A stretch of DNA of 64,000 nucleotides from Pseudomonadota bacterium (lineage in GTDB: Bacteria > Pseudomonadota > Gammaproteobacteria > Burkholderiales > Burkholderiaceae_C). Made by a program: the position numbers and the translations under genes. Numbering within the stretch: the first letter of the stretch is position 1; each line of letters opens with the position of its first letter. The notes beneath the pieces were generated by a model. It was given only the letters and a program-made list of their open reading frames with translations, had not been told where the DNA came from and did not search any database. The stretch is taken from the NCBI GenBank assembly GCA_021848345.1, contig JAJZUV010000002.1, forward strand, positions 124,001-188,000. The letters are read 5' to 3'. This document shows, piece by piece, positions 8,345 through 17,246 of this stretch.

Positions 8345-10174
8345 TCAAGAATCGTTTGCGGACGTCGCTTGCGTGGTTCGCACCAGCACGCGCGGGTGCC
8401 AGTTGTCGCCGCGACCGGCATCGTCGAGCTCGACCGTGCACGCGCCGCTGCGTCGCGTCAGCGACTGCGCGTCGGATCCCACGAAGGGGTTGTCGTAGTG
8501 CACGGAGAACTGGCAACTCACGCCGCGCAGGTCCGGGGTCATGACCAGGCAGTTCAGATCGCCCTCGGCGCCGGTTGCGGTTCCGTTGCTCTCCAGGTGG
8601 GCGCTGACCTCCGACGTGAAGTGTCCACCGCTCGCGGGGAAGTCGCCGTGGTCGATGCGCCCCCAGTCGCAGGTCATGCGGCGCTGCTGCGACGATGCCG
8701 CCCCGTAGCTCGACTCGGCCAGGCTGACCGTGACGTCGATGGAGCGCGCGGCGGCGCCGCCTGCCTCGGCGGCGGCCGGGCTCGCCGGGGCCGACGCCGG
8801 GGGAGCCGCGTTCCGGAGCTCGCCCGCATAGCGCCACAGCGCGGCGTCGCAGTCCAGCGGCGCGCTGGCCCCCTGAGGGTCGTTCCAGATCACCCCGCCC
8901 CGGCTCGCGTCGAACAGCGGCGGTGGGTTGCCCGAGGCGACATCGCGCGTGGCGACGATGTCGGGCAGGGTTGCGCGCAACGCGGCGAGGCTTTGCTCCA
9001 CGTAGGCGGTCTCGTCCACCCGACCGCGCCGCTGATAGGCGTCGAACACCTGGTCCGCCGCGAGTTGCAGGGTTCGCACGATGGCCTGGATCTCGGCTTC
9101 GTTTCCGGGCAGCGACAGGTAGTTGTCGCCGTGCGCGGTCCAGCGCCGTCCGTCGCGTCCGACCAGCGTGAGGCCGTCGCGGTTCTCCTGGTCGTGCATG
9201 TGCTTGACCAGCACCCCGCTGAGCAACTGGGCCACGTACCCCCCCAGAGGGGCTTCGACGAAACGTCCGGAACAATAGGTGTCGATCGCCTGCTTGTCGG
9301 TGCGCACGTGGCCGGCGGCGAAGGCGTCGCTGCCGAAGTGCGCAGCGTAGGCGGCCGTCAGGTACGCGCGTGTCAGGTCGGCTTCGTCGCGCGCGCGCAG
9401 CGCCTGCTGCAGCGCCAGCCGCTGCCCCACCAGGAAGGTGGTCTGCGCGTTTTGCTCGAAGTGATCCTGCCCGCGGCTGGCGAGTTCCAGGTAGCGGCCG
9501 AGATAGCTGTTGAGGCGAGGCAGGTCGGAGACGCTCTCGATGCAGGCGTCGGCGCCGGTGGCGCGCATGAACGCGCACTCGTCGGCGAGGGTGTAGTCGA
9601 GCGCTCGGCCCTGTTCGCGCGCTTCGCGAAAGCGCTGCATCAGTGCGCGTTCCAGTTCGCGCAGGCGGGGCAGGTCGTCCACGTAGGCATCGTGGAACAG
9701 GGTGAGCAGGTCGCGCCGGAAGGCCACCGTCGCCGCTTCCGAGCGTGCCGACCAGGCGGAGTCGAAAGGCATTCCGTCCCCCACCCTGGCGTAGGGCACG
9801 GCGTAGAAGTCGCCGGCCAGATACAGTACGTCGGCATAGCTCAGCGGCACCTCGCTTCCGTCGGAGGTGCGCGCGTTCAACAGCACCACGCGATCGCCAG
9901 GACCGCCGCGCCCTTCTGGCATGCGCAGTGTCACGAGCGATCCGAGGTACTCGTGCTCGGGGGAGGCGAAACCGAGCCGGCCTCGCAGCAGCGGGGCACC
10001 GGACGCGCCTGCCGCGCCGGACGCGCCGGGTTCGTCGCTCGCAAGGCTTGGGCGCGTCGTGTCGGGGGTGTCGCCGGCGAGAGCTGGCAGGCAGCCAGCC
10101 CAGGCCAGACTCAGGCCCAGGCAGGTGGCGAGCAGGCCGCGCGATAGCAATCCGGGCGTGTGGCTGCGAGACAT
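8345..10174 (-). CDS. Secreted protein of unknown function with His/Asp motifs (possible phospholipase C-like helical domain plus C-terminal domain)
   Basis: 609 aa, signal peptide LLATCLGLSLAWAGCLPALA; motifs SYADVLYLAGDFYAVPY, YAAHFGSDAFAAGHVRTDKQ, VLVKHMHDQENRDGLTLVGRDGRRWTAHGDNYL. Confidence 0.7.
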   Translation of the reverse strand: MSRSHTPGLLSRGLLATCLGLSLAWAGCLPALAGDTPDTTRPSLASDEPGASGAAGASGAPLLRGRLGFASPEHEYLGSLVTLRMPEGRGGPGDRVVLLNARTSDGSEVPLSYADVLYLAGDFYAVPYARVGDGMPFDSAWSARSEAATVAFRRDLLTLFHDAYVDDLPRLRELERALMQRFREAREQGRALDYTLADECAFMRATGADACIESVSDLPRLNSYLGRYLELASRGQDHFEQNAQTTFLVGQRLALQQALRARDEADLTRAYLTAAYAAHFGSDAFAAGHVRTDKQAIDTYCSGRFVEAPLGGYVAQLLSGVLVKHMHDQENRDGLTLVGRDGRRWTAHGDNYLSLPGNEAEIQAIVRTLQLAADQVFDAYQRRGRVDETAYVEQSLAALRATLPDIVATRDVASGNPPPLFDASRGGVIWNDPQGASAPLDCDAALWRYAGELRNAAPPASAPASPAAAEAGGAAARSIDVTVSLAESSYGAASSQQRRMTCDWGRIDHGDFPASGGHFTSEVSAHLESNGTATGAEGDLNCLVMTPDLRGVSCQFSVHYDNPFVGSDAQSLTRRSGACTVELDDAGRGDNWHPRVLVRTTQATSANDS

Positions 10175-10286
10175 GCGCCCATCCTAGGCAGCGTGGGCGT
10201 GTGGCGCAGTCCTGCCGGCGCGCGACCCCAGCAGCTTGATCGACTTTGGCTTTCGCGGGAAACGGCGGCCGGCGCCGTTGCGGCCC

Positions 10287-10712
10287 TCAGTCCCGCGTCG
10301 CCGCGCGACGCACGCAGTCGACGTAGGCGTCGCCGTCCGGCGGCAGGCCGCTGCGCTGAGCCGTCCACAGCATCTGACCCAGGCATTCCATGATGGCGTG
10401 ATGGGCCTCGTGTTCGCCGCGGCGCGCGACCAGCAACTGGCAGGCCTGGCGGATGCCCGGGGGCTGGTCGATGGACACCTGCTCGGTGATCGAGAGGTGC
10501 ATCGAAAGGTGCAGGAAGGGATTGCTGCGCCCGGCCTCCACGCCGTAGTCCCGCTCCAGCGCATCGGGCGCCGACAGATCCTCGTGGTATTCGGGATGCT
10601 GCTCCATCCAGCCCACCGCCAGGATCTCCAGCGGAGTCAACACGCCGGTATCGCGCCGGCGCCAGGCATCGATGAAAAAATTTCGAACTTCGTCCTTGCT
10701 GGGATTGAACAT
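10287..10712 (-). CDS. DUF1841 family protein
   Basis: 141 aa; MFNPSKDEVRNFFIDAWRRR...LTPLEILAVGWMEQHPEYHEDL...NPFLHLSMHLSITEQ, typical of the DUF1841 family. Confidence 0.85.
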   Translation of the reverse strand: MFNPSKDEVRNFFIDAWRRRDTGVLTPLEILAVGWMEQHPEYHEDLSAPDALERDYGVEAGRSNPFLHLSMHLSITEQVSIDQPPGIRQACQLLVARRGEHEAHHAIMECLGQMLWTAQRSGLPPDGDAYVDCVRRAATRD

Positions 10713-10877
10713 CGGGAGGGCTTGAGGACTGGCAGACTGTGGAAACGCCGCAGGGGGCCGCGCGCAGGCGCCATTTTGCCCCGGACGCGCGGCGCGGGTG
10801 CGCCGGCTCCCCCGGCGGCGGGCGGACTGCTAAGCTTGCGAGGCAGGCCGCCAGCTTCGGCGGCGCGGGAGACGCTC

Positions 10878-11498
10878 ATGCCGGTGCTGGTGGTCGCCAA
10901 TCCCAAGGGGGGCGCGGGCAAGTCCACGCTTTCCACCCAAATGGCCGGGTACTGGGCCTGGCGTGGCCACAAGGTCATGCTGGGCGATGCGGACCGCCAG
11001 CAGTCCTCGCGCCTGTGGCTGTCGTTGCGTCCGGCCGGGCTGCCGGAGATCGGCAGCTGGAAAATCGGCTCCGACGGGGTGGCGCGCCCGCCGCAGGGCA
11101 CCAGCCACGTGGTCATCGATACCCCCGCCGGGCTTCACGGTCGTCGTTTCGACGAGGTGCTCGGCGCCGCCGACCGCCTGCTGGTGCCGGTGCAGGCCTC
11201 GGTGTTCGACATCTACGCCGCGAAGGAATTCCTCGATCGCGTGGCAGGGGAGCGCAAGCTCAAGGGGCTGCGCATCGGGCTGGTCGGGGTGCGCGTGGAC
11301 GAGCGCACGCGCGCGGCCGAGCAGTTGCGCGAATTCCTGCACGGCCTGCCGTACCCCACGCTGGGCATGCTTCGTCCCACCACCAACTACGCCCACATGG
11401 CCGCGCACGGGCTGACCCTGTGGGACCTGCGTCCCGCGCAGGTCGAGCGCGATCTGCAGCAGTGGCAGGCCATCACCGCCTGGGCCGACGCCGAGTGA
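10878..11498 (+). CDS. ParA family ATPase (orphan)
   Basis: MPVLVVANPKGGAGKSTLSTQMAGYWAWRGHKVMLGDADRQQSS; deviant Walker A PKGGAGKST. Start revised from track ORF 10236, whose 5' part is antisense to DUF1841. Confidence 0.88.
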   Translation: MPVLVVANPKGGAGKSTLSTQMAGYWAWRGHKVMLGDADRQQSSRLWLSLRPAGLPEIGSWKIGSDGVARPPQGTSHVVIDTPAGLHGRRFDEVLGAADRLLVPVQASVFDIYAAKEFLDRVAGERKLKGLRIGLVGVRVDERTRAAEQLREFLHGLPYPTLGMLRPTTNYAHMAAHGLTLWDLRPAQVERDLQQWQAITAWADAE

Positions 11499-11508
11499 GC
11501 GGGGGAGG

Positions 11509-11583
11509 GCCCCCAGGCTCGCTTCGCTCGCTGGTCCACGTCGCCGCCTGAGTCGACGCCCCCCACGCTCGCTTCGCTCGCCG
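11509..11583. repeat. Two copies of a GC-rich intergenic repeat (CCCCCA[C/G]GCTCGCTTCGCTCGC)
   Basis: gcccccaggctcgcttcgctcgctgg and gccccccacgctcgcttcgctcgccgc lie about 50 bp apart downstream of parA. Confidence 0.6.
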
Positions 11584-11608
11584 CAGGCGCGGCGCGACGG
11601 GGCGCCGC

Positions 11609-12460
11609 TCAGGCCGCCAGGCGCGGCGTCGGGCTGATCAGTTCCTGCATGCCGGCGCGATTGATGCGGAACAGGCGGGGGCCGACATGCTCCACCAGTC
11701 CGTCGCGTTCGAACTGGGCGATCACGCGGCTGGCCGTCTCCAGGGCCACGCCCAGCATGGCGCCGAGGTCGCTGCGCTTGGGCAACACGATGGTGTCGTT
11801 GAGTTCGGGCTCCGCCAGACGCAGCAGCAGCCTGGCCATGCGCGACGGAATCGTGCCCGAGCCCAGCAGCAGCGCCCACTCGTCGGTTTCGCGCACCGCG
11901 CGGTGCCAGCGTTCCAGGAATTCGTGGCGCAGGTTGGGAATGCGCTCCTCCAGGTTGCGGATCACCTCCACCGGGATGCGGCACACGCGCACCGTCCCGA
12001 TGGCCGAGGCATGGTGCATGTACGGTTGCTGGATGAACGCCTCCAGCCCGATCAGGTCGCCGCGGCGCGCCACCCGGGTGATGCGTCGGGTCCCGTCGGG
12101 CAGCACCCGCTCGAGTTTCACGAACCCGGTCTTGACCGTGTAGAGGTACTGGCCCAGCTGGCCCTCGGCGAACAGGTTCTGCCCGGAGGAGAACTGCATG
12201 TCGTCGATGACCTGATGGATCTCCTGGAAGTCGTCCACGCCGAGCGCGCCGAACAGGGCGATGCGCCGCACGCCGCAGTTGCGGCAGTCGGAGGCACCGC
12301 GCCAGGCGCTGCCGACTTCGCTGGCGCCGACGCGCTTGCCCGCGCAGCTGCCGGGCGCCGGCGGCGTGGCCACGATGGGCACGGTGACCGGGACGGATGA
12401 CCGCCCGGCCGATGCCCGCGCAGCCAATGGGATTCGAGAAAAATCAACCGCTTGGTCCAT
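11609..12460 (-). CDS. Crp/Fnr family transcriptional regulator (FNR-like)
   Basis: 283 aa; cyclic-nucleotide-binding-like beta roll, C-terminal HTH with ETASRVIAQFERDGL (FNR-type ExxSR); CRNC pair before the effector domain and Cys in VRVCRIPVEVI. Confidence 0.9.
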   Translation of the reverse strand: MDQAVDFSRIPLAARASAGRSSVPVTVPIVATPPAPGSCAGKRVGASEVGSAWRGASDCRNCGVRRIALFGALGVDDFQEIHQVIDDMQFSSGQNLFAEGQLGQYLYTVKTGFVKLERVLPDGTRRITRVARRGDLIGLEAFIQQPYMHHASAIGTVRVCRIPVEVIRNLEERIPNLRHEFLERWHRAVRETDEWALLLGSGTIPSRMARLLLRLAEPELNDTIVLPKRSDLGAMLGVALETASRVIAQFERDGLVEHVGPRLFRINRAGMQELISPTPRLAA

Positions 12461-12487
12461 GCCCGTTCCTTCCCTTGAGGATGCTCA

Positions 12488-12518
12488 ATATTAGCGTTTA
12501 CTAATATACGATTGTCAA
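12488..12518 (-). promoter_or_regulatory. Sigma70-like promoter with embedded perfect palindrome upstream of the FNR-like gene
   Basis: Minus strand TTGACA (12513-12518), 17-nt spacer, GCTAAT (12490-12495); perfect inverted repeat ATATTAG-cgttta-CTAATAT at 12488-12507. Confidence 0.6.
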
Positions 12519-12644
12519 GGCGGTAATCCCCGGAAACAACTCCGGGGAAACCCGCCCCGGCGAGCCGAAGATTGACCCGCCCTCATGCAGGCGTCCGGCG
12601 GCCTAAACTGGGGGGTTTCCACCCAGCCAGCGAGCCCCGTGGTC

Positions 12645-13490
12645 ATGAACGGCCCCAGTCTGCAAACCATCGCCGCGCAGGACGCGCGCAACGCTCTCGC
12701 CGAGGACGTAGGCAGCGGCGACCTCACCGCTTCGCTGATCGCCGCTTCCACGCGCACCCAGGCGCGCGTGCTGGTGCGCGAGCCGGCCATCGTCTGCGGG
12801 CGCCCCTGGGTGGAGGCCGTGCTGCATCAGCTCGATCCGGCGCTGCGCATCGAGTGGCAGGTGCCCGAGGGGGCCCGGGTGCGCGCCGACGACGTGGTAC
12901 TGCGGGTCGCGGGCAGCGCGCGCACCTTGCTGACGGCCGAGCGCAGCATGCTGAATTTCCTGCAACTCCTGTCGGGCGTGGCGACGCGCACCGCGCAGTA
13001 CGTGCAGGCGGTGCAGGGCACCCGCGCGCGCATCGTCGATACCCGCAAGACCCTTCCGGGGCTGCGGGTCGCGCAGAAATACGCGGTGCGCGTGGGCGGC
13101 GGGGCGAACCACCGCATGGGCTTGTACGACGGCATCCTGATCAAGGAGAACCACATCGCGGCGGCCGGCGGCATCGCCGCCGTGCTGGAGCGCGCGCACG
13201 CCATCGCGCCGCCCGGGGTGTTCGTGCAGATCGAGGTGGAGACCCTGGAGCAGTTGGGCGAGGCCCTGGCCGTCGGTGCGCGCATGGTGCTGCTGGACAA
13301 CATGGACCTGGAACAGTTGCGCGAGGCGGTGCGGCTCAATGCCGGGCGCGCCGAACTGGAAGTTTCGGGCGGCGTCGACCTGGACACGGTCGGCGACCTT
13401 GCGCGCACCGGGGTCGACCGCATATCCATCGGGAAGCTGACCAAGGATGTGGTCGCCACCGACTATTCGATGCGTTTTGCCGGAGCTTGA
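12645..13490 (+). CDS. nadC: Nicotinate-nucleotide diphosphorylase (carboxylating)
   Basis: [32 protein letters not shown]...[43 protein letters not shown]; start revised from the track. Confidence 0.96.
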   Translation: MNGPSLQTIAAQDARNALAEDVGSGDLTASLIAASTRTQARVLVREPAIVCGRPWVEAVLHQLDPALRIEWQVPEGARVRADDVVLRVAGSARTLLTAERSMLNFLQLLSGVATRTAQYVQAVQGTRARIVDTRKTLPGLRVAQKYAVRVGGGANHRMGLYDGILIKENHIAAAGGIAAVLERAHAIAPPGVFVQIEVETLEQLGEALAVGARMVLLDNMDLEQLREAVRLNAGRAELEVSGGVDLDTVGDLARTGVDRISIGKLTKDVVATDYSMRFAGA

Positions 13491-13492
13491 GC

Positions 13493-14590
13493 ATGAACCA
13501 GACCATCTCGATCCAGGTCGAAAGCCCCGTGTGCGGAACCCAGGAAGCCTGGGCCCGCGTGGCCGAGGACCCGACGCCCGACGAGCGCGCCGCGCTGCTG
13601 GAGCGCTGCCGGCGCCTGCTCGCCGAGCGCGACGCGGTGCTGGTGGCCCACTACTACGTGCACCCCGATCTGCAGGACCTGGCGCAGCAGACCGGCGGCA
13701 TGGTCGCGGATTCGCTGGAAATGGCACGCTTCGGAGCCGCGCAGAAGGCCTCCACGCTGGTGGTCGCGGGCGTGCGCTTCATGGGCGAGACGGCCAAGAT
13801 GCTGTCGCCCGACAAGCGCGTGCTGATGCCCGAGCTCGACGCCACCTGCTCGCTCGACCTGGGCTGCCCGGCCCCCGAGTTCTCCGCCTGGTGCGATGCC
13901 CATCCGGATCGCACCGTGGTCGTCTACGCCAACACCAGCGCTGCCGTGAAGGCACGCGCCGACTGGGTGGTCACCTCCAGCTGCGCGCTGGACATCGTCT
14001 CCGACCTGCACCGCCAGGGGCGCAAGATCCTGTGGGCGCCCGATCGCCACCTGGGCGGCTATATCCAGCGCGAGACCGGCGCCGACATGCTGCTGTGGCA
14101 GGGTGCCTGCATCGTGCACGAGGAGTTCAAGGCGCTGGAGCTCGAATTGCTGCGCGAGCAGTATCCCGGCGCGCTGGTGCTGGTGCATCCCGAGAGCCCG
14201 GCCGGGGTGATCGCCCTGGCCGACGTCGTGGGCTCCACTTCGCAGATTCTCAAGGCCGCGCGCGAAACCGACCGGGGCACCATGATCGTGGCGACCGACA
14301 CCGGGATGTTCCACGCCTTGCAGCAGCAGAACCCGCACAAGACCTTCATCGCCGCGCCGACCGCGGGCAACGGAGCGACCTGCAAGAGCTGCGCCCATTG
14401 CCCCTGGATGGCCATGAACGGCCTGCGCGGCCTGGAGCACGCCCTGCTCAGCGGCAGCGGCGAGATCCGCCTCGACCCGGAGCTCGGCGCGCGGGCGCGG
14501 CGTTCGGTGCAGCGCATGCTCGATTTCACCGCGTCCCACAAGACGGCGCAGGCTCCCGGGTCGCTGGTGCCCGGCCTGGGCGCGGCCTGA
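13493..14590 (+). CDS. nadA: Quinolinate synthase
   Basis: [39 protein letters not shown]...[24 protein letters not shown]; in-frame N-terminal extension in the track is a nadC shadow. Confidence 0.96.
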   Translation: MNQTISIQVESPVCGTQEAWARVAEDPTPDERAALLERCRRLLAERDAVLVAHYYVHPDLQDLAQQTGGMVADSLEMARFGAAQKASTLVVAGVRFMGETAKMLSPDKRVLMPELDATCSLDLGCPAPEFSAWCDAHPDRTVVVYANTSAAVKARADWVVTSSCALDIVSDLHRQGRKILWAPDRHLGGYIQRETGADMLLWQGACIVHEEFKALELELLREQYPGALVLVHPESPAGVIALADVVGSTSQILKAARETDRGTMIVATDTGMFHALQQQNPHKTFIAAPTAGNGATCKSCAHCPWMAMNGLRGLEHALLSGSGEIRLDPELGARARRSVQRMLDFTASHKTAQAPGSLVPGLGAA

Positions 14591-14619
14591 GCACTCGCTC
14601 GCGCCGGTCGCCGCGGGTT

Positions 14620-16602
14620 TCAGCCGCGTGCCGGGCGCGCCGGCTGTCGCGGACGGGGCTGCAGCGACGGGCGCTGCGGGTCCAGCGCGTCCAGCAGATC
14701 GCGCTCCAGCGGCGCCGGTTCACCCTCCAGCTCGCCGGCGATGATCTGGGCCGCCAGCGAGGACAGCAGCAAGCCCCGCGAGCCCATGCCCAGGCATAGG
14801 TAGAGGCCCGCCAGCGCCTGCCCCGGCTCCCCGGTCCATCGGCCCACCAGGGGCAGCCGATCCGCGCCCCCGGTACGCTGCGAGCGAAAGCCCGGCGCGC
14901 CCTCGGGCACGGTCGCGGGCCAGGGTCGGTCCGCGCACCACTCGCGCAGGCCGGCGCCCACATGTTCCCAGGCCTGGGCCGCGGTCCACGCCGGCTTGCC
15001 GGCGTGTTCGTGGGTGGCGCCCACGAACAGCCAGCGCTGGGCCGTGTCCAGCCCGCGCGCGGCGACCGCCGCCGGCGGCAACGGCAGCGCGTAGGCCGCA
15101 CCCATCACGCCGCAACGCAAGCCCCGCAGCGCGGCAAGGTCGCGTTCCGCGACCAGGAAGCCCTGGCCGGACTGGGTGCGCAGCAGGGGAGTCCGCGCCT
15201 GGTCGAGCAGGCCGCTGGCGCGCAGCAGGCGCTCGCCGTCCTCCGCGCAGGCCAGCACGCACACGGGAGCCTGTTCCAGCACCCGGCCCTGCGCGTCCAG
15301 CGCCAGCCAGCACGAAGCCTCGGCATCGAAGCGCAGCGCATGCACGGGCAGCGGCGCGCGCAGCTCGATCCCGGGCTGGCGCAGCCAGGCGGCGCACAGC
15401 GCGCCCGCGGCCACCGCGGTGCCGGCCGTCCACCAGGCCGGCGGCGCCGCGGGCAATCCCGCCGCTTCGGCGCAGGCTTCGGCGTCACCGAAGCGCAGCA
15501 GCTCTCGCGGCCATGCGTCGCCATGCTCGGCCAGCTGGGACAGCCGGGCATGCCCGGCCGCCATCCACACGCCGTCGCCGGCTTGCAGGTCGGCCGCCTG
15601 TTCGGCCAGCGCACCGCGCAGCCAGGCGAGTCCGGCGCGGGTCAGGCGCGCGAGCTTCTCGTCGGGGGCGGCAGGGCGCAGGTGCGCCAGTCCCGCGGGC
15701 AGCCCGGAGGCGCCGGCGGCCGGCCCGCGCGCATCCAGCACGCGCACCCGCCAGCCGCGCCCGGCCAGCGCCCGCGCGCAGGCCGCGCCGGCCAGGCCGG
15801 CGCCGATCACGAGGGCGCTGTCGGCCCGCGCGCGTCCGGGCCGCGCGCCCCCCGCGCTCGGCGCGGCCCGATCCCGGGGAGCGTCCTGCGGCTTGAACTC
15901 GGCCTCCAGGCGCTGCGCCTTGCCGCCGTAGCCGGGGGCCCTGCGCACCTCGAACCCGGCATCGCGCAGGGCTTCGCGTACCGCGCTCGCCACCGTGTAG
16001 GTGGCCGCGAGGGCTCCGGGCCGGCAGCGGGCCGCGACCCGCGCGAGCAATTCGGGGCTCCACATGCGCGGGTTGCGCGATGGCGCGAAGCCATCGAGAT
16101 AGACGGCGTCCGCGCCCAGTTCGAGTCGCGCCAGCATGCTCGGCGCATCGCCGAAGGCCAGCAGCAGGCGCACGCGGCCACCGTCCAGCAAGACCGGGTG
16201 CAGGCCCTGCACGGCCGGCGGCCAGTGGGCGGCCAGCTCGCGTGCCAGCTCCAGCCACCTCGCATCGGCGCACTCGCGCAGCAGTTCCCCGGCCGGCAGC
16301 GGGTGCAGCTCCAGCGCCACATAGTGCAGGAGCTCGGGGCGTCGCGGATCGTCGCGCCAGGCCTGCCAGGTGGCGAGGAAATTGCTGCCCAGCCCGAAGC
16401 CGGTCTCCAGCACCACGAATTGACGCCGGTCGCGCCAGCGCGCCTGTTCCCCGAGCAGTCCGCATCCGCGCAGGAACACCTCGCGCGCCTGCCCGGCCGC
16501 ACCGGCGCGACTGGCGTAGACGTCGCCGTAACGCTCGCTGTAGGCCTCGCCGTTCGCGCCTCGGTGCAGGGCTTCGGCGCGGACCGCCGGTTCCGCGCTC
16601 AC
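14620..16602 (-). CDS. mnmC: Bifunctional tRNA (mnm5s2U34) methyltransferase / FAD-dependent cmnm5s2U34 oxidoreductase
   Basis: 660 aa with N-terminal methyltransferase (FVVLETGFGLGSNFLATWQAWR, LDGFAPSRNPRMWSPELLA) and C-terminal FAD oxidoreductase (VIGAGLAGAACARALAGRGWRVRVLDA). Confidence 0.93.
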   Translation of the reverse strand: MSAEPAVRAEALHRGANGEAYSERYGDVYASRAGAAGQAREVFLRGCGLLGEQARWRDRRQFVVLETGFGLGSNFLATWQAWRDDPRRPELLHYVALELHPLPAGELLRECADARWLELARELAAHWPPAVQGLHPVLLDGGRVRLLLAFGDAPSMLARLELGADAVYLDGFAPSRNPRMWSPELLARVAARCRPGALAATYTVASAVREALRDAGFEVRRAPGYGGKAQRLEAEFKPQDAPRDRAAPSAGGARPGRARADSALVIGAGLAGAACARALAGRGWRVRVLDARGPAAGASGLPAGLAHLRPAAPDEKLARLTRAGLAWLRGALAEQAADLQAGDGVWMAAGHARLSQLAEHGDAWPRELLRFGDAEACAEAAGLPAAPPAWWTAGTAVAAGALCAAWLRQPGIELRAPLPVHALRFDAEASCWLALDAQGRVLEQAPVCVLACAEDGERLLRASGLLDQARTPLLRTQSGQGFLVAERDLAALRGLRCGVMGAAYALPLPPAAVAARGLDTAQRWLFVGATHEHAGKPAWTAAQAWEHVGAGLREWCADRPWPATVPEGAPGFRSQRTGGADRLPLVGRWTGEPGQALAGLYLCLGMGSRGLLLSSLAAQIIAGELEGEPAPLERDLLDALDPQRPSLQPRPRQPARPARG

Positions 16603-17225
16603 GCGTCCCCCCGGAGGCGCGGCGCTTGCGCGGGGCGCAGGTAGCGGCGGCTCTCGGTGAGCACGATGTCCAGCGGGCGATCATGGGGTTGCGCGGCCAG
16701 GCCCTCGACCCGGCAGGCGTCGAAGGCCAGCCCGATGGTCAGCACGCGCGCACGGTGTTGCAGATAGCGGTCGTAGTAGCCGCCACCGTAGCCCAGGCGC
16801 AGGCCGTCCTCGGCGAATCCGACACAGGGCACCAGCAGCACCTCGGGCTCGATCTCCAGCTCGCAGTCGACCGGCTGCTCGATGCCGTAGGGGCCCGCGC
16901 GCAAGGCCTGTCCCGGCGCCCAGGCGCAAAAGCGCATGCCGCGCAACTCGGGCTGCACCACGGGCAGGGCGATGCGCCAGGGCCAGCGCAGCTCCGCGCC
17001 CACGTGGGTCAGTACGCGCAGCGCGTCGTACTCGTTGCGGCTGGCGCAATAGGCGCCGATGCAGTGGGTGCGCAATGCGCGCAATTCTCGCTCCAGCGCG
17101 GCGTCCAGCGCGGCCTCGCGTTGCGCGCGTTGCGGCAGATCGTCTCGCTTGCGTCGCAGCGCCTCGCGCAACTGCGCGCGCGTGCTGCCCGCGGCGACAT
17201 GTGCAGAGGGTGTCGCAAAGACCAT
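16599..17225 (-). CDS. 5-formyltetrahydrofolate cyclo-ligase family protein
   Basis: MVFATPSAHVAAGSTRAQLREALRRKRDDL...VPCVGFAEDGLRLGYGGGYYDRYL; true gene within track ORF 16599..19415. Confidence 0.9.
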   Translation of the reverse strand: MVFATPSAHVAAGSTRAQLREALRRKRDDLPQRAQREAALDAALERELRALRTHCIGAYCASRNEYDALRVLTHVGAELRWPWRIALPVVQPELRGMRFCAWAPGQALRAGPYGIEQPVDCELEIEPEVLLVPCVGFAEDGLRLGYGGGYYDRYLQHRARVLTIGLAFDACRVEGLAAQPHDRPLDIVLTESRRYLRPAQAPRLRGDA

Positions 17226-17246
17226 GCTCACGCTAAGCTTGGGGTT

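Noticed and set aside
16080-17246. N-terminal extension of the slt track ORF
   Set aside because: Antisense to mnmC/fau, and the signal-peptide-bearing start is at 17247.
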